Shown here: positions 1-10,912 of the stretch, piece after piece | Layout: every line of letters starts with the position of its first letter | How positions within the stretch are numbered: the stretch's first letter is position 1 | From: Macrostomum hystrix | Lineage: Eukaryota; Platyhelminthes; Macrostomidae | Assembly: GCA_950097015.1 (NCBI GenBank) | Contig: CATNEN010000038.1 | Location: forward strand, 9,620,001-9,684,000 | Direction: 5' to 3' | Length of the DNA: 64,000 nucleotides | Notes under the pieces: model-generated | Told to the model about the DNA's origin: nothing | What the model saw: only the letters and a program-made list of their open reading frames with translations | The model's database searches: none | Program-made: the position numbers and the translations under genes

Positions 1-750
1 CGGGCAGATAATGACAAACCAATAGGGTAGCAGGCGGGGGCAGACAGGGGAGGCGGTGCACAAACAAAGTCAAGCCACCAGCGCGCAGGGAGTGATAGGG
101 TTGTACGCGCTGGCCGGGTGGACGGGCAAAGCTACACAGAGCTGATTGGCTGGAGGTCAAAGCCACGCAGGGCTGGGGTAAGGGTTGACAGACAATCCCC
201 GCGCCCAGCCAATCAGATGGCGGCACCGCGCCAAACAAACCCGCTTCAAACACAATGGCCTTGGCGAGCACTCGACCTGAGAAACACAGACACTCAATAT
301 ACTCAATATAATAACTATAATATGCAAAATATACTCGTAACGTATCTGATTGAGTTCAATTATTTGCATCGGATCATAAAGGATTTCATCTTCGTGCATC
401 ACTCCATTCGTGAAAACACTCAGCACGTCCACTCGTAGCCATTTACTGGTCAAGGCCAACGTCATTAAAAATACTATACTACTGTAGATTGTTTTTATTC
501 TATAGACAATGCCTTCGTGGTCAGAGAGGTTAGAATGGTAAGAGAAAGAAGGGCCAGAATTGTTAAAAATAGTGTCGAGACAAAAACATTGCTGACTGGG
601 TGAGCGTTCGTGCCTCTATAGCCGCCCTGTTTACGCTCTGTGCGGCTTCACCGCTGAGCCGGTGGCACTGTGCTCACGGGCTCGGAGTCCTGTCTTTCCA
701 TTGCGCATTGCGCCCTGTCTCAAGTCACCCGGTCTCCCTACTCGGCAGGC
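1..750. other. 5' flanking region, no gene seen
   Basis: No ORF here resembles a known protein. The first 260 bases are GC-rich; the rest is mixed in composition. A block near 640-715 has weak tRNA-like character but no convincing A and B box pair. The 3' end leads into the putative promoter of receptor A. Confidence 0.5.
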
Positions 751-751
751 T

Positions 752-775
752 TATAAAATGAGACGCGGAGACTCA
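752..775 (+). promoter_or_regulatory. putative TATA box and start site of receptor A
   Basis: TATAAA lies at 752-757. An initiator-like TCAGTT lies at 773-778, about 23 bases downstream. The first coding ATG follows at 862, which would give a short 5' UTR of about 87 bases. This is a sequence match only; the TATA-to-start spacing is slightly short. Confidence 0.45.
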
Positions 776-861
776 GTTGTGCATCTCCATGTTTTGAGAA
801 GATTTGCAGAATTAAGTTGAAAAGAAGCAGGGCTTCTCTAGTTACTGTCTTTGCCAGCATC

Positions 862-3800
862 ATGAACGCCAGGTCGCATCGCTGTCTAGCCGCTCTACTT
901 CTTTTGCTTTCAGTGCCAGCTGCTCTGGCAGCCAACGCAACGACTTCGAATGTCACTACCATCAGCCTTGGTAAGTCAGATGATTCTATTGGCAACTGAG
1001 AACATACACACTTTGCCGTGGCGGGGGCTAGCCCTCGCAGGCGACATTGTACCCAAAGCTCCCAAACGATTGCTCCTCAAATGAATGAGGAAAAATGATC
1101 TCGCCGCGGATTAGAGCTCAGGGACATTTGGTGCTAGAGTCAGACGCCCCATGGCCCGGTGACAAAGTCGAGGCGGATTTACAAGGTAATTACTCTGTAG
1201 TAATTAACCTCTTCGAGGGCAGCTAGTCGATGTTGGCTGTCAAATCAGATCGGTCGAGTAGGAGATTAAACTAAATCAAAAGCTGTGTTTTACCGACAGG
1301 TCTCATCTGGGACTCGTCAGACGCGGTGGCAGAGTTTGTCGAGCGGGCTGGCCAGCTAATGCCAGACATCAGCAGCTACTGTCCGCTGGCTCCCAGGCTT
1401 AACGAGACAGTGTTGGACTTCTCCGGTGCATTCAAAATCGACACGCTGCCAACAACCAGCGAGCTGAAGTCAGGTGAGTCACGTGGGTTGAGCACACTTG
1501 TACTAGGCACTCATTCCTTTTGACGTCATTTTGTTAAACTCGTGTATCACGTGAATGCTTCGCCTGAACAGGTGCTTTCTCTGGATTCAATCTGAGCAAA
1601 CAATCCAAATCTTCTGCTGCAGGATCTGTGGCAATCCACCTATTTCAGCTCTCTGTCTCATTCTCAAGTTTCAAAGCATTGCCTGATGCCTGGAAACTAA
1701 GAAGGACATATTAGAAAACGAATGCCGCTCATTTACTTTGATGCCTTTCTGATGACGAACATGTCGGCTTCAATTCTTATTTTAGAGTTTGCGATTAGCC
1801 AACAAGGACCCTTCAAAAGGAGATTAGTTCTTTAAATAGCACACTAGCCTCCAGATGACACCAAACGAACCCTCGTCAAGACAAATAATATGAATAAAAA
1901 TAATAATTGCAGGAGGGCTGCTGGAAACGGCACATCATTCGGTGACACTAGACACGCAGCCAGCGAGGAAGCAATTCTGCCCATTTCGCTGACTCCTGAG
2001 CACACACGCACACAGATACCCAACGCAGGCACACACTCACTTAAGTGTGTACATCTGCACTGACATTCTCATCGTCAGGCAGTGTACACTCTCACTGTGC
2101 CTTTGGGGTTGGCCCTCAAGGGCGTAAATTGCACGACAAGCTCCCAACCCTTCTCTCCAAGGCTGCGCCCCAAATAAATGTGGCCTCGCCGTGGAATCGA
2201 ACTTAAGGACCGTGGAGCGAGAGGCAAACGCGTTAACCGTTCTGCCACTCACCCCTTCATCGAGCAAAAACTCGGTTTCCTACTCTGTTTCCAAAATTCG
2301 CAGCCTCTCGTTCCTCGCTACTATAAGTAGTAAGCTTGACAGTAAAGAGATCACGGAGGTATTTCAAATATCCAAATTTTTCTTTCCCCCCAAAATATTC
2401 GCCATAAAAAAGAAAACGGAATGTTTTGATCTTTATCGTGAGTTTCACGAAAATCGGTGAATCGGTTTGGGAGCTATCGTGAAGTATTTGAAATACTTCA
2501 GTGGGTATTTGAAATACCCCTTGGTCTTTCCCATTTATTAAAATAGCGCGTTCTTTCTACCGCTAATAAAATACTCAAATTCCCTCCTAACTCTCAAAAT
2601 TTGTGCAGTGGTGTCAACGCTGAGCGAAATGAACTTTCTATTCTTCGGCGTGAAGCGGAACTCTATCACCCAGGTGCTCGAATCGCTAGCTGTGCCCACC
2701 AGCTTGGCTGAGTATCCATGGATGCAGAGACACTTTGTGGCGCCGCTTCCGCAGCAGCTCTTATTGGAGGCGCTGCTTAAAGTGATTGCTCAACGAATAA
2801 CCGAGAGCCAGCTGCCTGATGACCCATCGAACTTCAAGGCGGCGCTGTTTCTGGACGGCAGTGTCAACACCGCGGAAATGTACCCGCTATTCACCTTCTT
2901 CTCAGAGGGCGTCTCATACTACTCACTGTGCAACACTTGCAAGCGAGACAACGCGACACTAGAAAGATATCTGCTGTCTGTGCGGGATGCTCAGATCACC
3001 AACATCGTTGTCATTGTACTGGATCCTGACCTAGGCCGACACCTGCGCGATAGAGCTCTCTCCATGGGCATGTTCGCATCCAGGTACCGCTGGTTTGTGC
3101 ACGGGCCGGTGAGTAGCCACACTCGATTATGTATTCAGGAACACCTGGGCTTGTGGACTGTGAGGACGCCGCACCCGCCCTCAATTACCCCAGCTAATGC
3201 TGGCACCCATTAAACAGCTGGTTAAACTGAATCAGATAATTAGTGTTTTGCTAAAGGACACAAATGGTGTTCCAGTGGAGTTAGGAATCGAACCCCCGAC
3301 CTTCAAGACGTGAGTCAGACGTTCTAACCACAAGGAAATTGGTCCTACCCCTACTTGTCAGGGGGGTCGGTGGCAGAGAGGTTTATGTGTTTGCCTCTCG
3401 CACCACGGTCCCTAAGTTCGATTCCTCGGCGAGGCCACATTCATTTGGGACACAGCCGCGGAGAGAAGGCTTGCGAGCTTGGCGTGCAATTTACGCCCTT
3501 GAGGGACAACCTCCACGGCAAAGTGAAAGTGCACACTGCCTGACGATGAGAAAGTCAGGGCAGATATACACAACCTGTGTGAGTGTGTGCCTGCGTACGG
3601 TATCTGTGTGAGTGAGTGCTCAGGAGTCAGCAAAATGGGCAGAATTGCCTCCTCGCTGGCTGCGGGTCTAGTGTCACTAAATGATGTGTCATTGCACGCA
3701 GCCTCCTGCAATTATTATATTATATTATTACACTCCTACTTGTCAAATTAAAACTGTAGAAAAAGTAGTTCAAGTTGCTATGCAAACCGAATAACCAAAG

Positions 3801-6800
3801 TAGTCACTTGGTAGAACATGTATAAAAACAGAAAGACCAACAACAAGGACCACGGTAGCTACTGAATAAAACTCATGTTTCCTGGAAAACTTATGTCTAG
3901 GCCTGTTTTCGTCACAAAATGCAATAGCGACATAGGCAAATGTACGAGGTATATGTTCTTATAGAATGAAAATGTTTCTTTGAGATCTTGTGTCCTTAGA
4001 TCAGGATGATATTTTAATTTATGGTTACAATTATCCAGATTTAGCCGTTTCAATGTGTTTTAGACATATTTTGCAGCTTTTGAAGCGACAAACAAAATCT
4101 TTCAAATTACCCACAGCTTAACATCACGATAGCTCCAAAACAATTTTCGTGAAAGTCCACCTTATGGATCTAAATTTTTCCGCCCTGTACGATGAACTAA
4201 CTTTCAAAGCCGTTCTACCGCAGCATCGTCTAGATATTCAGTGATTCTTGTCGAATACTGTGGCGAGAACATTACCTGTGTGTAAACATCTATGGCGTAC
4301 ATTGGTAGCTTATGACACCAGGCACCCCGACAAGAATCTTTGAATTAATCTCTCGCCGATGTTTTGTGATTCTGAAAGTTGGTTCATCGGATAGAGTGGA
4401 ATATTTTAGCCCGTGTTCTTGGTTTTCATGGAAATTGATTGAATAGTTTGGGAGAGATACAAAAATAATGTTGGGATTTGAAATCCCCATGGTCTCTGTA
4501 CCAATAACTAATTGTGTTGTAAAAAAACAAGACTTTTTTGACATGCAACAAATATAAATTTAGCAACAGTTTTTCATATTAAAAGTTATATTTTCCTATT
4601 TCGTTAGCATATTTATAAAAGAAAACATTATTTTTAAGTGTCCCATCCTTTTATTTAATTAGTCCATGACCAACCAGTACATGCAGAGTCGCGACCATGC
4701 AGTAGCTCAAACTGCAATTTACGTGTAACTTTACGAGCTCACTTTAAGCACGGCACTCAACTTAAAACTCGTAATTTCCAGCGCTTGATAAACGACGGCT
4801 GGGACATTCTGTCGATGAATGTCACCTCGCTGGAGTTCGGACGAATCAACGATGCCTTAGCTGAGGGCGTCTGGTCCACCACTGGTGCGCTCATCCGCGA
4901 CCTGATGGCCATTTGGAAGCCTTACCTGAGGCAGTACATCTGCGAGGAGGTTAGTTAGCAGCTTTTTTATTGTGCCTCACATTGAGCTGGAGCTTCCAGA
5001 CTCATGGTTAGAGCTTCTGAATTCTGAACAAGGGAATTTCACTAAGGTGTACTTTTAGCAGTGCATAGCTCCTGCTGTGCCAATTACTGTACATCTGTCC
5101 CCACAAGTCCAAGCTGTAATTTCTATGTACGCGCACACAAAAGTTTGTGCTCAGGGGTCAGAGCAATGGGTAAAAGGAGTAGTATATGTAATGACTTAAG
5201 ACTGAAGGCTGGCCAAGAATTGATTCACAACTGTGAGTGTGAGCCAGTTGGGAGTTGCGGCTCCTTATATTATCGCTCTGTTCTATTTGACCCTAGGGCT
5301 TAGGGCACGGCTGGGCCCCGCGGGCCAGCCACCTCAACCAGTACGCAAGCCACGCGTGACACTGGTAAACAACTCAGCTTGTACTAAGAACCGACAGACG
5401 TAAACAATCGATGGTAGCAAGGCCATGATACAAAGTGGTGCAGCGTGAACGCATTGAATAACATTTAATAACATGCAAGAGTCCATTGAATAACATCACA
5501 GTATATATAGTATGTTTCACTCGTCGGCATCGAAAATTTTCAGAAGGTGCCCATAAATCGCGCAATCAACGGCTTGTCAGGGAAGTTCCAGCTGAATCCG
5601 AATGGCTCGGCCAGTCGCCTCACCTGGCAGATGGAGATCTACGCTGGTGTCGGATATAAAAGGCAGCAGGTAGGACAACTGGGATAACGAAAAAGACAGG
5701 AACGGAGAAGGCTAGCTTAAGCTTAAGCTTAACTAGCTTAAGAGTAGAATGACCAATGTGGTATTTCAAATGCCCTCATTTGTTTTCATGTATCGCCCAA
5801 AATATTTAACCAATCACCGATGGTTAACTTTCAGAATCACAAAACATCGTCATCGTCGAGATATTCAGCGATTCTCGCCGGGGTGTTTGGTAGTAAAAAA
5901 CCACCTATATATAAACATATTTTCTACTCACACAATTTCATCATTGAGCCATTCGTTGATTATCATTTTTTGAACCGATATACTTGTAGATACGCCATAG
6001 AGGTTTATACAGAGCAATATTACTTCAAGTAGTTGTCCTTGTCACCAGAGAATTCGGCAAGAATCGCTGAATATCTCGACGATGCTGACTCGGACGGCTT
6101 TGAAAGCTAGTTTATCGAAAATGGCGGGGAATTTTTTATCCACATGGTGGGGCTTCACGAAAATCGGTCCATCTGTTTGGGAGCTAACGTGGAACTGCCA
6201 GTGGTATTTCTACAGTTAACAGAGTAAAGAAGATCATCCTCGCGTGTGGAACTAAAATTTTTAGTACTCGAATGAACTTGAGCATTTCACTGAGCTTGAC
6301 CGTCGATGAACTGTGCAGATTGGCGAATGGAGTTCGGCTGGCCGTTTTGAGATGCTGACGCGCAAGGACACGGCTCGGAGCACAGCGGACATTCTGGCGG
6401 AGCTCCGGGCCTCAAAGTTTCTGGTTGCCACCCTGCTGTCACCGCCGTACATCCAGTACGCTAACGGCGTCACTGGGTGTTCCCGATGCCGCAGCAGCGA
6501 ACTGACAGGAATGTACATCGAGATCTGCAAATCCGTCCTGCAGAACTTGGGTGTGCGTGTCTAAGTTTTGACTTGTCTTTGAAATGCTCTTGTTGAACAG
6601 CCATGAAACTATTCAAGCGACTCACGTTACAGATCACCGACTACGAGTTTGTGATGAATCAGGAAGAAGCCTTTGGAGTGAACAACGGCAAAGTCTGGAA
6701 TGGAGTGATCGGAACCATCAAGGATGGCAAAGCGATGCTCGGCTGTGCCCCTATCACCATCAGCACTGATAGGTTCAGCGTGGTGGACTTCACTCAGGTG

Positions 6801-9535
6801 ATTCATTCGTCGCGCGAATCGTTGCTATTTCGCAAGCGAACAACGGAACCGCTGGCTCAGGTGTTCCAGTTTATCCTGCCGCTGCACTACTCAATCTGGC
6901 TAGGGGTCCTCGGAGTTCTCATCCTGGTCTCCTTAGTCCTGTTTGTTATGAACAAGATAGCGCCGAACAGTGACGCCAACTATGGTCTTTATAACAGCAT
7001 CTTCTTCGCATTTGCCGAGGTTGTTCAAGGAACCGGTGGCTCTACGCCATCGCAGATCTCCAGTCGCATCGTGGTGTCCTTCTTCTGGTTCTTCACGCTG
7101 TTTCTGTTTCTCTCTTACGTGGCCAACTACGCCGTGTTTCGTACTCTTGACGGCGTCCGTCAGCAGGTGACGTCCATCGATACACTGATCGAGAACCGTG
7201 AGTACGACTGCGGCAGTATCAACAACACCGTGACAGACAGCCTGCTGAAGTCTTCCGCCTACCTGCACATGCAGCAGGTGTACCTGCTCATGAGCGAGAA
7301 GTTTTCTAATGGCAGCGTTAGCAACATCGGCGCTGCTTTGAGCCTAATTAATGACGAGTCGCGCAACTTCGTGCTGATCAACGATAATCTTCAGAATCAG
7401 TACTACCGCGATGTTGGCTGTGATTTAGTCAGCACCGGTGACTTCTATGATCTGAAGAATGCTATGATACTGCCGAGGGGCAATGAGTACGGCCACCTGA
7501 TAGATGCTCAGCTCGCTAGAATGGCTCAAAACATATCGGCATTGCAGACCAAGTAAGCCTGTTAGCATACTCGCGAATAATTACTCGTAGCAAAGCCTGT
7601 CAAGCGTCTTCATCTAGGGACGTTTGACATCTTCATCAAAGCGAGTAGCCAAAAGACATCATTGATTGTGGAGAGATGAGATACTGGAGAGATGAGGCAG
7701 TGGAGAGTTGAGACAGACGATTGATGAGACAAATAAAGAGACGAGATAAAGGTATAGATAAGACAGAGGAGAGATGACACACGGGAGAGAGATGAGACAG
7801 GAGTGTAGAGATCCGGCGAGGCGATGAGGCACGGGAGAAATGAGACAGGCGATCTGAAACACTGGAGAAATGAGACAGGCGATCTGGAACACTGGAGAAA
7901 TGAGACAGGCGATCTGAAACACGAAAGAAATACCACAGATGGAGAGGTCATATAGATTCTTAGGGGTGAGATTAGGGGTGAGATGAGATAGGGTAGATTG
8001 GGTTTTGAAAGCAGCCAAAGCCTGATTTAAGAGCTTCTAGTGCAGCTTGTAATTACGAGCCTTCGCCTCGTAGTTTATTGAAACTCACGTCACTGATAAA
8101 TAAACATTCAGCAGTTCTAACGCTTTTTTAATACTCGTAAAGAAAATGTCAATTCATGAAAAATTTATGGCTAAAATTAGAACAAGGGGTAAGGGGTAGA
8201 GTTACACCAAGTCAAGGCCAGCGGAATCGGTCACGCAGCATCGCCATCGCCGTCGACTGACGACTTTTCGACGAAGTCCCCCCATAGCTCGCAGCACATA
8301 GTCCATCGCGTGAGAAGCGCATTGATGGCATCTGCATAAGCTCGACGCGGAATTTCGTACAGCAGAACCCGCCTGACTTCTCCTTCCAAGTTGACGCGAT
8401 GGTCAAAGAGCGCGCCCCCGCAGGTGCTTCTTTAACTGAGGGAAAATTGCGTAGTCGCAAGGAGCCAAGTCTGGTGAGTAGGGCGGGTGCGCAAGCAGAT
8501 CAAAATTGAGTTCGTTGATACGATCAAGCGTTTTCTTGGCCGTGTGAGTTCGAGCGTTGTCGTGCAACAGGACGTGAGGCTTCATCGCAGTCCTGCGCTT
8601 GTTGCGGATGTCTGATTTCAGCTTAGTCAGCGTCTCCGTGTACCGGTCCGAGTTAACCGTGCTGTTAGGCTCAAGGAAATCGATGGTCAGGGGACCCTCT
8701 TGATCGACGAAAAGGGTCAACATGATCTTCTTGCAGTGCTGGTCTCGCTTCGCGTTCACAGGTGGATCTGAACCCTTCAATTTCCATTGTGAGTACTCGA
8801 ACTGGCGCTGACCTTCTTTCGACGAAACGCTAGACATTGAACGATTGAACAAGGGAAAATGAAACAATCCAAACTCAACAGCGGCGTCTCGTCGAGGCGC
8901 ACAAAATGTCGATATTCGCGATGTCTCGTGCTTGCTGTCGTTGGTGCCACGGGTATTTCCTGTTCTTCTGATTGCTTCTTTTGATTCTGGTGCTCACGCT
9001 TCTCTGCTCGTCTGTTGCCTTTTTCTGCTTCTGTTCACTGATGCTTCGGCTCATTTTCTTCTGTCGCAAAATTTTGTTTAAGGACAAACTTGGGTTGGGG
9101 CCATGACTTGGTGTAACTCTACCCCTTCCCCTTGTTCTAATTTTAGCCATAACTTTTAACCCCTCGTACGTATGTTTCACCAGTTTGCCTGTGCATCGAT
9201 TTTTCCCGCTATTTCTGCGACACCCTAGCGTATAAGCCTACTTACTCGTATATTATCTTGTGAAATCGCAATCTTATAGGTTTTTCACAGTGCCAAGTTC
9301 AGCTAAAAACAGCTGCTACGATGGCAGCTTCGCGTCGGCGGTGCGCTACTACACACCCCAGGACGCTTGGCTAATCAAGCCCGGCGCCCTCACCCTGGCG
9401 GACACGCTGGGCATCGCCATCATTAACTTAGTCGGCTGCTGCATCGCTGTCGCGTTGGCCGGCATCGAGAGGGTCATCGGCAGAGTGCAACGGGTTCGTA
9501 AACGACTATTTAGAAAAATAGTAAACGATACATAA
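862..9535 (+). CDS. ionotropic glutamate receptor subunit A (8 exons)
   Basis: Coding exons: 862-970, 1300-1473, 2609-3108, 4782-4949, 5544-5669, 6319-6552, 6633-7552, 9280-9535 (2487 nt, 828 aa). It is a predicted ligand-gated cation channel subunit of the plasma membrane. ATG 862 opens a signal peptide (about residues 1-23); an in-frame TTG at 817 is not a likely start. A divergent N-terminal domain (about 24-400) follows, then ligand-binding segment S1 with APITIST-DR retaining the ligand-contacting Arg, M1 (about 525-548), a re-entrant pore loop with Gln at the Q/R position (codon 7026-7028, residue about 569), M3 with SYVANYAVF in place of SYTANLAAF, segment S2, and M4 (about 783-808). 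The C-tail is short. At the usual S2 acidic ligand contact I read Asn. All introns are GT-AG with consistent phases. It is a paralogue of receptor B (25571-40584), sharing seven intron positions. The ligand is not predictable: it could be an AMPA/kainate-like or a divergent invertebrate subunit. Confidence 0.92.
1018..1140 (-). repeat. degenerate SINE-A fragment
   Basis: It resembles the reverse complement of the family A head and body seen at 1885-2260 (bits such as GGGCTAGCCCTC and ACATTGTACCCAAAGCTCCCAA, then a degraded B-box region), but many positions differ. It lies in intron 1 of receptor A. Confidence 0.35.
1885..2260 (-). repeat. tRNA-derived SINE, family A, full-length copy
   Basis: Read on the minus strand it begins with a tRNA-like head: A-box-like TGGCAGAACGG near 2240-2252 and B-box GTTCGATTCC near 2192-2202. 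A body shared with the copies at 3361-3730, 38648-38925 and 57196-57540 follows, ending in an AT-rich tail of TAATAATTATT type near 1885-1910. It sits antisense in intron 2 of receptor A. Confidence 0.85.
2357..2521. mobile_element. short foldback (MITE-like) element
   Basis: It begins GGTATTTCAAATA and ends with the inverse, TATTTGAAATACC, about 165 bp apart. The inner part (TTCACGAAAATCGGT, TTTGGGAGCTA) recurs at 4125-4460 and 6150-6190. A small palindrome AAGTATTTGAAATACTT lies at about 2483-2500. It is in intron 2 of receptor A. Confidence 0.5.
3131..3346 (-). repeat. SINE family B, CORE-like, reverse copy
   Basis: On the minus strand a tRNA-like head with B-box GGGTTCGATTCC is followed by AACTCCACTGGA, then a block equivalent to the one at 38322-38530, including the AATGGGTGCCAGCATTA sequence and a GC-rich end (GGCGTCC). 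The two copies align over most of their length in opposite orientation. It lies in intron 3 of receptor A. Confidence 0.75.
3361..3730 (+). repeat. tRNA-derived SINE, family A, full-length copy
   Basis: The head has A-box-like TGGCAGAGAGG (3370-3380) and B-box GTTCGATTCC (3417-3426). The body includes GAGGCCACATTCATTTGG, CCTGACGATGAGAAAG and GGGCAGAATTGCCTCC, and the tail is (TTA)n-like at 3710-3730. It is in sense orientation in intron 3 of receptor A, immediately beside the family B SINE. Confidence 0.88.
4085..4515. mobile_element. foldback (MITE-like) element in intron 3
   Basis: The left half (4125-4252) and right half (4328-4460) are imperfect inverted copies. The clearest pair is GATTCTTGTCG at 4242-4252 against CGACAAGAATC at 4328-4338. 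The same arm sequence occurs at 5830-5877 and 6052-6085. No protein coding is seen inside. Confidence 0.5.
5745..6215. mobile_element. foldback (MITE-like) element in intron 5
   Basis: The arm CGTCGAGATATTCAGCGATT (5854-5873) is repeated inverted as AATCGCTGAATATCTCGACG (6061-6080). The outer ends carry GGTATTTC-type sequence, as in the 2357-2521 element. A related fragment lies at 18950-19000. It is in intron 5 of receptor A. Confidence 0.55.
7676..7990. repeat. minisatellite, GAGATGAGACA type
   Basis: Degenerate units of GAGATGAGAC(A/G). A 30-bp period is clear at 7830-7930 (AATGAGACAGGCGATCTG core). The complementary strand reads CTCATCTC(T/C)CC, the same theme as the 16-bp arrays at 14880 and 49390. 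It lies in intron 7 of receptor A. Confidence 0.8.
8168..9149 (-). mobile_element. mariner-type DNA transposon, non-autonomous, with TA target duplication
   Basis: Near-perfect terminal inverted repeats of about 46 bp flank the element (start TGGCTAAAATTAGAACAAGG on each inward strand, one single-base difference), and TA dinucleotides abut both ends (8166-8167 and 9150-9151). At 982 bp it is too short for a complete mariner transposase gene. A broken transposase lies inside on the minus strand. It is inserted in intron 7 of receptor A. Confidence 0.88.
8231..8905 (-). pseudogene. mariner transposase, catalytic part, frameshifted
   Basis: The minus-strand translation carries the mariner catalytic triad context: LFVDQEG for the first Asp, LLHDNARTH for the second, and HPPYSPDLAPCDY for the third. 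I count 34 residues between the second and third Asp, which is the DD34D (mariner) pattern. Just after KKHLRG, near 8415-8425, the frame shifts; the next frame continues with FDHRVNLEGEVRR to a stop at 8231-8233. The N-terminal DNA-binding region is not recognisable in the remaining 240 bases of the element. It is therefore a dead copy. Confidence 0.88.
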
Positions 9536-10396
9536 AGAAAATGCTTTATTTTGCCTACAAACCCGTTTGCAGAAGCGCAGCGGTCTCCGAAGGAAGCGAC
9601 AGGTTGTGAAGGCAAACGAAGTGAAGTTTAAACGCCCAAGTGCTTGATGGTGATAATCTGCTCAGACGTAGACTAGCTTTCATTGCATGTGTATTAAATC
9701 TGAACGTCCATCGCTTGTCATAACGCAAAATGTGTTTTTCTCATCCTGTAGTGCTGCAGTAGCTCCGAATACTCGTAAATAGGCACATCATGCATCCTTT
9801 GTTAATTTTTTTGACTTTTTAAACATTATTCAGCCTGTTAAGTTTTTAAAAGGAGTGCAACCGGCTTTTTAGAAATACAGCCACTCAAGCCACTCAAGCT
9901 ATCATGCGCGATTTACTTTTCTTCAATGAAAATCACGCTTTGCATAGAGGACACTACTGCATGCATGGTCGTAAAAATTGCAACACTCTCGACAGCCCAG
10001 TATTTTACTATGTAAATCTAATATCATTCGTGTAAATATATATCTGCTAATTTCAACTGAAAAATTGACACAATTAAAAAATGCTAATTAATCCTCATCA
10101 ATCGATCAGTATTCATCGCAATCGGAAAACTTCTGCTTCAAACTATATAGTGTTTTTATCTATATTTCAAATATCATGGATGCAAGTGTCCAGATATGTT
10201 TTTCAATATAATTAGTAAACACGAATATGGATACTAATTTAGAATCAAGTAAGACCGTTTTTTTCGTTTTTTGCGATTAAATTATCGCTACAAGCTTACA
10301 ACTAGCTGCAGGTTCCTGAGCAAGGAAGCAGTTGGACCAGTACTATAACGATCTATCTGGTCTAACTTAAAAAATAGCAAACATGTGATGAGTGGG
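9536..10396. other. 3' flank of receptor A, no gene
   Basis: AT-rich sequence without coding signals. An ATTAAA at 9693-9698 could serve as a poly(A) signal for receptor A. A block at 9926-10001 is repeated at 11405-11476. Confidence 0.5.
9926..10001 (+). repeat. direct repeat copy 1 (about 75 bp)
   Basis: ATGAAAATCACG through GACAGCCCAGT matches 11405-11476 at most positions. The main difference is an extra GCAT in this copy. The two copies are about 1.48 kb apart in the same orientation. Confidence 0.8.
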
Positions 10397-10912
10397 TCTT
10401 TCACCGCATTGTTTTCCGCATGGTTTTCCGAATGGTTTTCCGCACGGTTTTTTTCCGTGTAAAAATAAAAAAATTTTTGTATGGTGTAAAAATTCTGTGA
10501 AACTGTAATTTAATTTAATGGATGGTATGATATGACCTGGTATAGTATTAATCTTGTATGATGAAGTATAGTCTATATGTTAGCATATGACATGATCTGG
10601 TATGATATGGTATGATATGGCATAATCTGGTATGATATGGCATGATTTTGTATTATATGGCATGATATGGTATAATATGGCATGTTATGATATGATATGG
10701 CATGATCTGGTAAGATATGACCTAGTGCTAGTATCATATAATATTGTATGATATAGTTGTTAGAATCTCTTTCATATGTTTGCTAAAAATGTTACCAAGG
10801 ATTATTGCAGCACATGAGTGCTTTATTCAAGTCAGCGTGATGCAAAAATACAGGAAAAAAAACATGCGGAAAACCATGCGGAAAACCATGCGGAAAACAA
10901 TGCGGTGAAAGA
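10397..10912. mobile_element. foldback element with about 46-bp inverted repeats
   Basis: The left arm starts TCTTTCACCGCATTG and contains three GGTTTTCCG(C/A)-type units. The right arm ends with the exact inverse (CAATGCGGTGAAAGA). The arms match at nearly every base over about 46 bp. The interior holds a TATGATATGG-type repeat (10510-10760). No ORF. Confidence 0.8.
10510..10760. repeat. TATGATATGG-type tandem repeat
   Basis: Degenerate 10-20 bp units (GGTATGATATGG, GGCATGATCTGG) fill the centre of the foldback element. Confidence 0.8.

Noticed and set aside
817-861. Upstream TTG start for receptor A
   Set aside because: ATG at 862 gives a better signal peptide; non-ATG initiation is unlikely.
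3370-3430. Functional tRNA gene
   Set aside because: The A and B boxes are present, but the acceptor and anticodon stems do not close and the sequence continues into a shared SINE body.
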